Origin: Streptomyces sp. CB02414
GTDB taxonomy: Bacteria; Actinomycetota; Actinomycetes; Streptomycetales; Streptomycetaceae
Assembly: GCF_001905385.1 (NCBI RefSeq)
Contig: NZ_LIPF01000002.1
Location: 62,001 to 126,000 of the forward strand
DNA length: 64,000 nucleotides
Reading direction: 5' to 3'
This document shows positions 30,803 through 38,771 of the stretch, piece after piece. The notes beneath the pieces were generated by a model. It did not search any database. It was not told the DNA's origin and saw only the letters and a program-made list of their open reading frames with translations. Position 1 is the stretch's first letter, and the number at the start of each line of letters is the position of its first letter. Made by a program: the position numbers and the translations under genes.

Positions 30803-30808
30803 AGCGTA
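30803..30808 (-). promoter_or_regulatory. Candidate -10 element for a leaderless argS-like/lysA transcript
   Basis: TACGCT on the minus strand lies six bases before the GTG start, so transcription would begin at or next to the start codon. There is no ribosome-binding site before this GTG, consistent with a leaderless mRNA. No good -35 is visible. Confidence 0.35.
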
Positions 30809-30899
30809 TGGGAGGAGGGGGGTGGGTAGGCGAACAGGTTTGGCGCCGGTCCCGACATGTGGACGACTCTGACGCTGATCTTGAACCGGAACTCGGCAC

Positions 30900-31364
30900 T
30901 CACCCGGCCGGTTCGGCCTGCGCCGGCGACTCACTCTCCCCCGCCGCACCGAGCACGGCCCGCAACGCCGCCGCGCCGCCCCCGCTGACCTTGCGCTCGA
31001 CCAACTGCCGCACGAGCGCGACGAGCTCGGCCGGCTCGAACGGCTTGGACAGAAAGGCGTCGGCCCCGGCCTCGAACCCGGCGTCGATCTCGTACTGCGT
31101 ACAGGCACTGACGATGGCGATCGGAAGGTCCCGCGTACGCGGATCGGCACGCAGCCGGGCGGCGGTCCGCACCCCGTCCAGCCGAGGCATGACCACGTCC
31201 AGCGTCACGACGTCGGGCCGCACCTGATGGACGACTTCCAGACATTCGGCACCATCGCCCGCGGTCACGACCTCGAAGCCCTCCAGCTCGAGGTTGACCC
31301 TGATCAGCTGCCGGATGACCTTGTTGTCGTCCACAACAAGAACCCGGCCAGACGCCCTAGGCAC
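30900..31364 (-). CDS. Stand-alone response regulator (receiver domain only)
   Basis: A 154-aa protein that is essentially one CheY-like receiver: VLVVDDNKVIRQLI, phosphoacceptor Asp in VTLDVVMPRLDG, the Thr/Ser position in AIVSAC and Lys in FLSKPFEP. No DNA-binding domain follows, only a short Ala/Gly-rich tail. The GTG at 31364 is chosen because upstream residues are unlike the family; it lacks a ribosome-binding site and has TACTCT six bases upstream, again suggesting a leaderless mRNA. No kinase gene is adjacent. Confidence 0.85.
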   Translation of the reverse strand: MPRASGRVLVVDDNKVIRQLIRVNLELEGFEVVTAGDGAECLEVVHQVRPDVVTLDVVMPRLDGVRTAARLRADPRTRDLPIAIVSACTQYEIDAGFEAGADAFLSKPFEPAELVALVRQLVERKVSGGGAAALRAVLGAAGESESPAQAEPAG

Positions 31365-31520
31365 AACTCGAGAGTAGGTCCGGACCGGCCACCGCGTCCG
31401 GGTTTTCCCGACTTCCACCCCGTGCGGGGGACGACGCCGTCGGGGCTGACGCCGGTGTTGCCCCGGTCGTGGCCTTCGCCCGGGGCGGGCGAAGGGTGCG
31501 GCACGACCCGCGGAAACCCG

Positions 31521-31551
31521 TTCATGACCACCCCGGGGGAGCTGGTAGTGT
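31521..31551 (+). promoter_or_regulatory. Candidate tRNA-Arg promoter
   Basis: TTCATG (31521-31526) and TAGTGT (31546-31551) are 19 bases apart, with the -10 about 40 bases before the tRNA. The -10 is good; the -35 and spacing are weak. Confidence 0.4.
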
Positions 31552-31591
31552 TCTACCCGTCGCCGCGAGCAACACCGAACGCGACTGACAC

Positions 31592-31663
31592 GCCCCCGTA
31601 GCTCAGGGGATAGAGCAACGGCCTCCGGAGCCGTGTGCGCAGGTTCGAATCCTGCCGGGGGCA
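31592..31663 (+). tRNA. tRNA-Arg (anticodon CCG)
   Basis: Full cloverleaf: acceptor stem GCCCCCG/CGGGGGC, D-arm GCTC...GAGC, anticodon stem ACGGC/GCCGT with loop CTCCGGA (anticodon CCG at 31625-31627, reading CGG), variable loop, T-arm CAGG-TTCGAAT-CCTG and discriminator A at 31663. CCA is not encoded. CGG is a common Arg codon in this genome. Confidence 0.96.
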
Positions 31664-31681
31664 CCCTGTATGAGGTGCCCA

Positions 31682-31721
31682 AAGACCCCGTCACCAGCGG
31701 AAACGCTGAGGCCGGGGTCTT
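31682..31721 (+). terminator. Terminator after tRNA-Arg
   Basis: AAGACCCCG (31682-31690) pairs with CGGGGTCTT (31713-31721); an inner CAGCG/CGCTG stem closes on a GAAA tetraloop. It lies 18 bases after the tRNA. Confidence 0.8.
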
Positions 31722-31819
31722 CGCGTATGTGCAGGCGGGCGCCGCCGGAAGCCAGCCCTTGCCGTCACGCAGGCAATGTCTCGGCCTCATCCGGTGAGAT
31801 CACGGCACGGTGAACGCAC

Positions 31820-32518
31820 TCACTCTCCGAACGCGGCCGCAGTGACTTCGCGTTCCAGCCTCGCGCGATGGAACTCGTAGGTTCTGACGTCGGAGACCTT
31901 GATGACTACGCAGAAACGCTCCGCTGAGGACAACTGTCTGGCCACCTGCGCGTACTCGCGCCGCAGGAAGTGAATCGCGGCAAGGTTAGCCATCGGCGTC
32001 TGCCCGGCCACCAGAAATACCGGACAAGCGGACTCTTCGGGTGTGAACTTCGCGACGAGAGCGTGCTCCTGGTTGCCCTGGTCGAACAGGAATTTGTCCT
32101 CACCGACTTCGATGGCCACCGAGTCCGGACGAGTGCCGTCGTAGGGATGAAAGACGACGCCGGGCAGGTGTGCGGCGAGGTGGCCGCCGGTGCGGATGTT
32201 GGCGCCTCCGATGGGCCCGCCGACACAGAATTCAGTACGGTCCCCGTTGCCGCCGCGAAAGTCACCGGACTCCAGTGAGACATGGCAACCCAACTCAGCC
32301 GCGATCAGGGATATTTCCATAGCCGCCCGTATATCACGATACTGCGCGACGCCAGGTGAGTTGTGCTTGTTGCCCAGCACGACCAGACAGGTCTGTCCAG
32401 GCCGAACGCCGAAAAACGCCGCCCTCTTGTTCACCGCCCGAGCACGCTTGGCTCGCTCCCACAACCAAACAAACCCGCCCCCGAGCAAGCTGGTCACTAG
32501 CCCAATCACGATGTTCAC
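31820..32518 (-). CDS. Membrane-anchored protein of unknown function
   Basis: A 232-aa protein with one N-terminal membrane helix (about 3-20) followed by basic residues (ERAKRARAVNKR), so the main domain is probably cytoplasmic. That domain alternates hydrophobic strands and helices (CLVVLGNKHNS, AAMEISLIAAELGCHVSLESG, GGPIGGANIRTGGHLA, PVFLVAGQTPMANLAA) in a Rossmann-like rhythm, but I recognise no family. It lies in the short accessory stretch after tRNA-Arg and uses somewhat less extreme third-position GC than the core genes. Confidence 0.65.
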   Translation of the reverse strand: MNIVIGLVTSLLGGGFVWLWERAKRARAVNKRAAFFGVRPGQTCLVVLGNKHNSPGVAQYRDIRAAMEISLIAAELGCHVSLESGDFRGGNGDRTEFCVGGPIGGANIRTGGHLAAHLPGVVFHPYDGTRPDSVAIEVGEDKFLFDQGNQEHALVAKFTPEESACPVFLVAGQTPMANLAAIHFLRREYAQVARQLSSAERFCVVIKVSDVRTYEFHRARLEREVTAAAFGE

Positions 32519-32563
32519 AAGCGTCGACTGAATCTCGTCCCCCTCTTCCCGCCTGGCATCTTT

Positions 32564-33208
32564 TCACGGCTTGGTGACCTCGCACCATAAGATCTGCCTC
32601 GGTCTGCCCTCCATCGCCAGTGCAACGGCCGATCTCATCCGGGCCGCGGCGCCGTTCCCGGCCGAGCGGCAGGCCGGGAAACGCACCAAACGTCGCGAGG
32701 GGCCGGGCCATCTGATCACCGGACTACGCTCGAACCGTGCCCAACCGGCATCCCCCGAGAAGCGGTTCAGGCCGCACGCGCTTCCTGCCGGGTAGTCATA
32801 GGCGGTTCGGCCGTCGTGCCGCGTGGCTTCTTCCACGGTCGGGACGCAGGGGGACAACAGCGCCTCCGTGTGCTGCGTGACCATGCCTTGAACGAGCCTG
32901 AGCACGCGCACATCGTTCTCGTGTCCCTGTTCCTCGTCGTCGCGTATGTGCAGGAGCCCGTAGGAACCAGGGGCTACTGCGGCCACATGCTCGGACAGTT
33001 CGACCACGTCAGGCGACGATCGGTGATGTGAACAGCCTCCGAGGTGGATGAACGGCTCGCCGTTCATCCACCTGAGGTCAAGCAAGTACGGACTGTCCGT
33101 CCGGGCAACGTGAAGACGCAACTCGTCGACGACCTGCCGCAGTCGGGGCCCGTCGTCGTCACCGGCCGCGGTCTCCCTGACCGTGGTCCACCCGTGATAC
33201 TCAAACAT
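32564..33208 (-). CDS. Imm7-like immunity protein with unusual C-terminal extension
   Basis: The first 125 or so residues (MFEYHGWTTVRET, DLRWMNGEPFIHLGGCSHHRS, GSYGLLHIRDDEEQGHENDVRVLRL, SPCVPTVEE) look like the Imm7 family of polymorphic-toxin immunity proteins, which normally end close to this point. A further 90 residues, rich in Arg/Gly/Ala and unlike a folded domain, follow to the stop; they may reflect loss of the original stop or a junction with other DNA. No toxin gene is adjacent, so it is an orphan. Immunity function is inferred from family resemblance only. Confidence 0.65.
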   Translation of the reverse strand: MFEYHGWTTVRETAAGDDDGPRLRQVVDELRLHVARTDSPYLLDLRWMNGEPFIHLGGCSHHRSSPDVVELSEHVAAVAPGSYGLLHIRDDEEQGHENDVRVLRLVQGMVTQHTEALLSPCVPTVEEATRHDGRTAYDYPAGSACGLNRFSGDAGWARFERSPVIRWPGPSRRLVRFPACRSAGNGAAARMRSAVALAMEGRPRQILWCEVTKP

Positions 33209-33399
33209 CCCGCGATCGCAGTGAGGCGGCCCGCTTCACCGCGCCGGCCGCGGCCCGTTCCGCCGGACACTCCTAGGGGCACGGATCGCTCGTCCGCCTG
33301 CTCGCCGTGCAGCGACCCGCCGGCTGGGCCCGCGACGATGAGGCCCTGCACGCCGCCGCCCTGGTCGGCGCCGAACTCGCCGCCCGTCCCCGCCCGCGG

Positions 33400-33756
33400 T
33401 CACAGCCCGTTGACGGTCAGTCCCGCCAGTACGCCGTATCCCACGGGCAGGACGTAGAGGGCTCGCGAGGCGGCGGTGCGGTTCCTGGTGAGTTCGATCA
33501 GCGCCGCCGTCGCGATGCCGAACATCGCGGCGAACAGGACGAGATCGGACCAGTCGACCGCCGGCCAGTGCCCGGAGGCAAGGGCGGTGACTACCATCGA
33601 CCCGCCGAACAGCGCGCCGGCCGCCAGGGCTTCGTTCTCCACGACCGCCGGGCGCCCGGCCGCATCGGTGCGTACCGCCTGCCGCACGAGACGGACGGCC
33701 ACCGCCACCGCGGTCAACGTCGCGATGACGAAGGAGAGCTGGAAGAACAGTGTCAT
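33400..33756 (-). CDS. Small four-helix membrane protein
   Basis: A 118-aa protein with four predicted helices (about 5-25, 44-62, 72-90 and 99-116) and a short basic loop. GGAGG lies eight bases before the ATG. It begins 32 bases after the stop of the secreted protein gene on the same strand, so the two are probably co-transcribed. The pairing of a secreted product and a small membrane protein recalls bacteriocin-immunity arrangements, but no family evidence supports this. Confidence 0.65.
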   Translation of the reverse strand: MTLFFQLSFVIATLTAVAVAVRLVRQAVRTDAAGRPAVVENEALAAGALFGGSMVVTALASGHWPAVDWSDLVLFAAMFGIATAALIELTRNRTAASRALYVLPVGYGVLAGLTVNGL

Positions 33757-33788
33757 GACGTGTGCCTCCTTCCGGGGCGCCGGGACGG

Positions 33789-34340
33789 TCAGCCGCAGGC
33801 CGTGGCCACGGCGCCGATGCCGGTGACCTCGCCGAACATCGACACGAGGGCCTTCAGGCGCTCTTCCTTGTTGCCCGCCCGCACGACGAGCTTGGCGCCC
33901 TTGTAGACACCGCCGAGCTTCTTCAGCTTCAGGACGAGTACGGCGTTGCCCGCCACGAAGCCGCCGATCGCGGCGACGCACTTCGTGACCTTCCACGTGG
34001 TCCCCCAGCCGCTGTAGGCCACCGGCGTGCTGTGCTCCGCGCCGATCGTCGCGATCACCTCGGCCTGCACGGCCTCGTCGTCCGGGTACATGGCGGCGAC
34101 GACCTGGTCGAGGGTCGCGCCCGCGGGCAGATCGCCGAAGCGGTCCTCCAGTCCGTCGAGCCGGATGCGGGGAGCGCCTGCGTCGGTCCGGAAGGCCTTG
34201 GCGGCCGCATGCACCGTGGTCTGCGCCCGCTCGGCGCGGTGGTGGTCGTATGCGGTGGCGCCGGCCATGCCCGACGCCGCGCCCAGGGCGAGGGCCGTGG
34301 CGGCGACGACGGCAGCCGTACGGACGTGCCTGCGGTTCAC
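33789..34340 (-). CDS. Secreted protein of unknown function
   Basis: A 183-aa protein starting at GTG 34340 (AAGGA nine bases upstream). It has a signal peptide (VNRRHVRTAAVVAATALALG, cleavage near GMAGATA), a middle region starting YDHHRAERAQTTVHAAAKA and a cationic, glycine-rich, hydrophobic C-terminal part of about 70 residues with two cysteines (TKCVAAIGGF, ending TACG). The mature C-terminus resembles a membrane-active peptide in composition: KLKKLGGVYKGAKLVVRAG. It is co-oriented with the 118-aa membrane protein. I do not recognise the family. Confidence 0.65.
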   Translation of the reverse strand: MNRRHVRTAAVVAATALALGAASGMAGATAYDHHRAERAQTTVHAAAKAFRTDAGAPRIRLDGLEDRFGDLPAGATLDQVVAAMYPDDEAVQAEVIATIGAEHSTPVAYSGWGTTWKVTKCVAAIGGFVAGNAVLVLKLKKLGGVYKGAKLVVRAGNKEERLKALVSMFGEVTGIGAVATACG

Positions 34341-34644
34341 GTAGCAATTTCCTTGCGTTATGCGCGCAAGGGCGGGGCGGGCCGGTCGTGCGCATCGTCG
34401 GGACAGAGCTTCGCAGGCATGGCCCGGCGATGCCGACTGTTCCCGTCCCCCCTTGCACAACTACTGACGTACGTGCCCGCCCCTCGGTCTGGTCTGGACC
34501 TCCGGCGGGCCCCAAGAACGTACCGATCGGCGGACAGATCCTTCAATCTCAAGCCAGGTGAGCATGATCACCTGTGAAGTCACGCTGCGGAGGCAACCTC
34601 TCCTTCGATGTTTCACTCGCAGTTGGCCGCCTGTCGTCGACGTG
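34341..34644. other. Spacer upstream of the secreted-protein gene
   Basis: Between the secreted-protein start and the terminator of the pigment hydroxylase gene. It should contain the promoter for the secreted/membrane pair. I see no clear promoter and no supported gene. Confidence 0.4.
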
Positions 34645-34678
34645 CGTGCCTCCCCGCCGGCCTGGGTGGGGAGGCACG
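34645..34678 (-). terminator. Terminator after the spore-pigment hydroxylase gene
   Basis: Perfect 11-bp inverted repeat: CGTGCCTCCCC (34645-34655) and GGGGAGGCACG (34668-34678), loop 12 bases, ten bases after the stop codon. Confidence 0.8.
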
Positions 34679-34687
34679 TCGGTCATC

Positions 34688-36502
34688 TCACGTCAGGGCC
34701 AGTACCGTCCGTACGACCTGGCGCAGCATCGACTCCGGGTCCGGGGCGGGGCCCGGGGAGCGCCAGGCGACGAAGCCGTCGGGGCGGATCAGGACCGCGC
34801 CGCCGCGGGCGACGCCGTGGGACCTGGCCCAGTCGGTGTCCTCGTCGTCCGCGGGGGTCAGGTCGGCGTCCGGGCCGGCGCCCACGCGGTACGACTTGAG
34901 CGGGACGCGCAGGTCGGCCGCCAGGCGGGTGGCCGCCTCGTGCCAGCCGGTGGGCTGGGCGGCGTCGCTGAGCAGGACGAGGGAGTCCTCGTAGAGGTCG
35001 AGGGTGGAGATGCGGGCGGCGTCACCGTCGCCGGGGCGGTGGAGCCAGAGGTGGGGGGCGCGGCTGCCGGGGGCGCCGGTCAGGTCCAGGCCCTCGGGGA
35101 CGACGGGGGTCGCCGGGTCGGCGCCGACCACCGCGCCCTGGGGGTAGCGGTAGCCGAGGGCGACGTTGAGGATGCCGCGCTGCGGGCCGCCGCCGGGACC
35201 ACCCGGGCCGCCGGGACCGCCAGGGCCGCCAGGGCCGCCAGGACCACTGAGGCCGCCGGGACCGCCGGGTCCGCCGGGACCGCCGGGACCGCCGGCAGGC
35301 CCCTGGCCCGGGCCGCCTCCCATCCCCGGCGGCGGTGCGAAGCCCGGGTGGCTGTGTTCCACCGAGCGGCCGGCGGCTCGGGCGCTGGTGGCCTCCGCCA
35401 CCGGACGGCGCTCGGTGTCGTAGGTGTCCAGGAGGCCGTCTCCCGCCCAGCCCTCCAGGACCGCGGCCAGTTTCCAGGCCAGGTTGTGGGCGTCCTGGAT
35501 GCCGGTGTTGGAGCCGAAGGCCCCGGTGGGGGACATCTCGTGGGCCGAGTCGCCGGCCAGGAAGACGCGGCCCGAGCGGTAGCTGCGGGCGACGCGCTGG
35601 GCGGCGTGCCAGGGAGCCTTCCCGGTGACCTCGATGTCGAGGTCCGGGTCGCCGATCGCGCGGCGGATGTGGGCTGCGCAGCGCTCCTCGGTGAAGTCCT
35701 CGACCGTCTCGCCCTGTTCGGGGTGCCAGGGGGCGTGGAAGACCCAGTTCTCGCGGTTGTCCACCGGCAGGAGCGCGCCGTCGGCGTCCTCGCTGGTGAG
35801 GTAGCAGACGATGAACTGGCGGTCGCCCACGACGTCGGCGAGGCGGCGGGAGCGGAAGGTGAGGCTGACGTTGTGGAAGAGGTCGCCCGGACCGCTCTGG
35901 CCGATGCCGAGCTGCTCGCGGACGGGGCTGCGGGGGCCGTCGGCGGCGACCAGGTAGTCCGCGCGGATGGTGGTGTGCTCGCCGGTCTCCCGGCTCTTCA
36001 CGATGGCCGTGACGCCCTCGGTGTCTGCTTCGAAGGAGAGCAGTTCGGTGCCGAAGCGCAGGTCGCCGCCGAGGTTGGTGGCGTGGGTGAGGAGTTCGGG
36101 CTCCAGGTCGTTCTGGGAGCACAGGCACCACGAACTCGGGCTGAAGCGGGCCAGCCCACCGCCCGCGTCCATTTCCTTGAACAACCACTCACCCGCGTCG
36201 CCGACCAGGGTGGGCGTCTGGAGGATGCCGTGGTTCTCGGCGAGGGTGGCGGCGGCCTTCCTGATGTCCGGTTCGGTGCCGGCCACGCGGAAGATCTCCA
36301 TGGTGCGGACGTTGTTCCCCCGCCCGCGGGGGTGAATGGACGTGCCGGCGTGGCGTTCCACCAGGGTGTGCCGGATGCCCAGCCGCCCCAGGAAGACCGA
36401 GGTCGACAGGCCCACCAGGGACCCGCCGACGATGAGGACCGGGACGCGGTGGACCCCGCCCCCGGGGGCGGCCCCACCGGGCCGCTCGGCTCTTTCGTTC
36501 AT
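34688..36502 (-). CDS. FAD-dependent polyketide hydroxylase, WhiE ORFVIII-like
   Basis: A 604-aa aromatic hydroxylase of the PHBH/TcmG type. FAD-binding GGSLVGLSTSVFLGRLGIRHTLVER is at the N-terminus, with ADYLVAADGPRSPVR and FLAGDSAHEMSPTGAFGSNTGIQDAHNLAWKL-type motifs. A C-terminal thioredoxin-like domain follows. Between them (about residues 393-440) lies a collagen-like run of Gly-Gly-Pro repeats. It is divergent from the seven-gene pigment operon, as in whiE, where ORFVIII tailors the spore pigment polyketide. The ATG follows GGAGG by seven bases. Confidence 0.92.
   Translation of the reverse strand: MNERAERPGGAAPGGGVHRVPVLIVGGSLVGLSTSVFLGRLGIRHTLVERHAGTSIHPRGRGNNVRTMEIFRVAGTEPDIRKAAATLAENHGILQTPTLVGDAGEWLFKEMDAGGGLARFSPSSWCLCSQNDLEPELLTHATNLGGDLRFGTELLSFEADTEGVTAIVKSRETGEHTTIRADYLVAADGPRSPVREQLGIGQSGPGDLFHNVSLTFRSRRLADVVGDRQFIVCYLTSEDADGALLPVDNRENWVFHAPWHPEQGETVEDFTEERCAAHIRRAIGDPDLDIEVTGKAPWHAAQRVARSYRSGRVFLAGDSAHEMSPTGAFGSNTGIQDAHNLAWKLAAVLEGWAGDGLLDTYDTERRPVAEATSARAAGRSVEHSHPGFAPPPGMGGGPGQGPAGGPGGPGGPGGPGGLSGPGGPGGPGGPGGPGGPGGGPQRGILNVALGYRYPQGAVVGADPATPVVPEGLDLTGAPGSRAPHLWLHRPGDGDAARISTLDLYEDSLVLLSDAAQPTGWHEAATRLAADLRVPLKSYRVGAGPDADLTPADDEDTDWARSHGVARGGAVLIRPDGFVAWRSPGPAPDPESMLRQVVRTVLALT
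35185..35325 (-). repeat. GGP-encoding repeat within the hydroxylase
   Basis: About 13 units of a 9-base GGN-CCN-GGN repeat coding Gly-Gly-Pro, interrupted once by GLSGP. It probably forms a flexible linker between the flavin domain and the C-terminal domain and is prone to slippage. Confidence 0.85.
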
Positions 36503-36810
36503 TGATCGTCCTCCGTTGTGACGGATGTCGTCCTTCGCGGAGCGCGCGTTCGGGCTCCGTGCGTCGGACCTCGTCGCTGGACTCGTCCGGCGACAGGTGC
36601 GCGCCGGGGTCTACATGCATGCCCCCTGCGGCCCGGTGAGGCCCGCGACGGCGCAGGCTTCACCCGCTTAACCGTCCTGGTTCGCGGTCCCCGCGTGCAC
36701 GGCTCACGATCGTGCTTACCGCGACCGCCGCACCACGCCGGACCAATCGCGCACGCCGCGACGATCGCGCCCCAGTCCACGAGGAAGTTCCCCGGAAAGA
36801 GGTGGGCCGG
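36503..36810. promoter_or_regulatory. Divergent promoter region of the spore-pigment cluster
   Basis: 308 bases between the start codons of the hydroxylase (minus) and the SchA/CurD-like gene (plus). In S. coelicolor whiE the equivalent region carries developmentally controlled divergent promoters, one depending on sigma-F. I could not place confident -10/-35 elements here and see no gene. Confidence 0.6.
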
Positions 36811-38043
36811 ATGACGGTCTCTCCCGTCGTAGCGACGGATACCGTGTCGGCGGATGCCCAGACCACAGGAGTCACGGCGGTATCGGGCACCGTGTCCGCG
36901 GACACGGGCGGCGTGACGGTATCCGCGTTCGACGGATCCCGCGTGCGGGTCGTTCTGATGCTGGACATCCACGACGGAAAGCAGCAGGAGTTCCTGGACG
37001 CCTACGACGGCATCCGCGACCGGGTCGCCGCCGTTCCGGGACACGTCAGTGACCAGCTGTGCCAGTCGGTGGACAACCCCACCCAGTGGCTCCTCACGAG
37101 TGAGTGGGAGAGCGCTGAGCCCTTCCTGGCCTGGGTCAACAGCGAGGAGCACCTGGACACGGTGGAGCCCTTGCAGGACTACGTCAGGGACACCCACTCC
37201 CTGCGTTACAGCGTCCTGCGGGAAACCGCCGCGGAACAGCCCCCGTCCGCCGCGGACGGTGCGGCACCGCGGACCGCTCCCCGGGTCGGCGGCAACGTCG
37301 TACGGCACGCCCTGACCTTCACCGTGAGACAGGGCAGCGAGGAGGAAGTCGCCCGGCTGCTGGCCGGCTACACCGCGCCCGAGGCCCGCGTCGACGAATC
37401 CGGCCGGCTGCTGCGCACCTCGGTCTTCCTGCACGGCACTCGCGTCGTGCGGGCCGTGGAGGTGCGGGGCGACCTGCAGACCGCGCTGCGTCACGTCGCC
37501 CGGCAGCCCGCGGTACGGGCCGTCGAGGAGGCCCTCAACCCGTATCTGGAGCAGGAGCGGGACCTGCGCGATCCCCGTGCCGCCCGGCGCTTCTTCACCC
37601 GGGCCGCCATGCCGGCCGTCCACCACGTGGCCTCCGGCGACGGTGCCGGGGCGCGTACGCGGCGGGTGGCGCTGCTCTACCCGGTGCGGGCCGGCGCCGG
37701 TCCGGAACTGGCCCGGCTGCTCGCCCGCCAGGACGCGGTCGCCGCCCACACCCCGGACAGCCCGCTCCTCGCCGCCACCGTCTTCCACCGCGACGACCTC
37801 GTCGTACGGCTCGTCGACGTGGACGGCGAGCCGGAGGACTCGCCGGCGTTCGTCCTGGGGCTGCACGGGTCCGCCGGTGCCCCGGGCGGCTCCGGGGACG
37901 CCGGGGCCGCCGTGGCCGAGCGGCTGCTCGACACCGCTGCCGTCGGCATCGACGGCCCCCTGACGGAGGCCCGGACGCTGTCGCTGCTGCTCGCGCGGGC
38001 CCGCATGACGCCCCTGACCGACCGGCGCTCGCCCGCCACCTGA
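36811..38043 (+). CDS. SchA/CurD-like protein, WhiE ORFI-like
   Basis: A 410-aa protein in the place of whiE ORFI. After a Thr/Val-rich N-terminus (1-45), an ABM-like ferredoxin fold is visible ([45 protein letters not shown], about 46-130). Two further related segments (about 165-250 and 275-400) make up the SchA/CurD domain found only with spore-pigment PKS genes. Role in pigment synthesis is unproven; it may be a monooxygenase or a localisation factor. The ATG has AGAGG at about nine bases. Confidence 0.85.
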   Translation: MTVSPVVATDTVSADAQTTGVTAVSGTVSADTGGVTVSAFDGSRVRVVLMLDIHDGKQQEFLDAYDGIRDRVAAVPGHVSDQLCQSVDNPTQWLLTSEWESAEPFLAWVNSEEHLDTVEPLQDYVRDTHSLRYSVLRETAAEQPPSAADGAAPRTAPRVGGNVVRHALTFTVRQGSEEEVARLLAGYTAPEARVDESGRLLRTSVFLHGTRVVRAVEVRGDLQTALRHVARQPAVRAVEEALNPYLEQERDLRDPRAARRFFTRAAMPAVHHVASGDGAGARTRRVALLYPVRAGAGPELARLLARQDAVAAHTPDSPLLAATVFHRDDLVVRLVDVDGEPEDSPAFVLGLHGSAGAPGGSGDAGAAVAERLLDTAAVGIDGPLTEARTLSLLLARARMTPLTDRRSPAT

Positions 38044-38303
38044 ACCCCGCGCCGTCGGGACGCTGCTCGCCCGGCCCCGACCACCCCACCGGGCCGACGG
38101 CACCGGCCCCGCGCCGGACCGACGCGGCGACCGGCCTTCCGCGACCGCCCCCACGACCCGCCCGCGACCCGACCCGCGACCCACCCCGGCAGCCGACCCG
38201 GGCCCGACGACGCGCCCGCCACTGGCACGGCTGCCACGGGCTAAGGCCCGCGCACGGGTCGCCCCGACCTCCCCACCGCCTCCCCTCACCCGGAGTGAAC
38301 GAC

Positions 38304-38771
38304 ATGACAGACCAGCAGGTACGCATCGTCTCCCTCGGCGACATCGCGCCGAACCGCCGCCGCGGCGGAGACCTCCGCGCCCTCCTCACGCCCACCACCG
38401 CCGGGTCCACCAGCGGCTTCATGGGCGTGGCCATCGTGCAGCCGGGCGAGCGCATCGCCGAGCACTACCACCCGTACTCCGAGGAGTTCGTGTACGTCAC
38501 GGACGGCGCGCTGGAGGTGGACCTGGACGGTGTGCCGCACGCCCTCGGCACCGGGCAGGGTCTGCTGATCCCGCAGGACATGCGCCACCGCTTCCGCAAC
38601 ACGGGGGACACCGAGGCCCGGCTCGTCTTCCACCTGGGGCCGCTGGCCCCGCGGCCGGAGATCGGTCACGTGGACACCGAGGACGCGGCGGGCAACCCGC
38701 TGCCGCTCCCGGACCACGCGGGGTGCACCGGGCACGAGCGCCCCGCCGCCGCGGCCGAGGCGGTGTCATGA
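38304..38771 (+). CDS. Cupin-domain protein, WhiE ORFII-like
   Basis: A 155-aa single cupin. The metal-ligand motif [23 protein letters not shown] (H-x-H...E) and the second motif H-RFRN are present, so a mononuclear metal site is likely. The ATG at 38304 is preferred over a GTG at 38295 because GGAG then lies at normal spacing. It overlaps the KSalpha gene by 4 nt. In whiE-type clusters it is essential-looking but of unknown chemistry. Confidence 0.87.
   Translation: MTDQQVRIVSLGDIAPNRRRGGDLRALLTPTTAGSTSGFMGVAIVQPGERIAEHYHPYSEEFVYVTDGALEVDLDGVPHALGTGQGLLIPQDMRHRFRNTGDTEARLVFHLGPLAPRPEIGHVDTEDAAGNPLPLPDHAGCTGHERPAAAAEAVS

Noticed and set aside
32782..32793. Possible attR: 10-base match to the tRNA-Arg 3' end (TCCTGCCGGG)
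   Set aside because: Too short, GC-rich and without an integrase nearby; could arise by chance.
33277..33405. Possible gene remnant on the plus strand (GSLVRLLAVQRPAGWARDDEALHAAAL...)
   Set aside because: Reads like protein but is short, has no start or ribosome-binding site, and I could not place the family.
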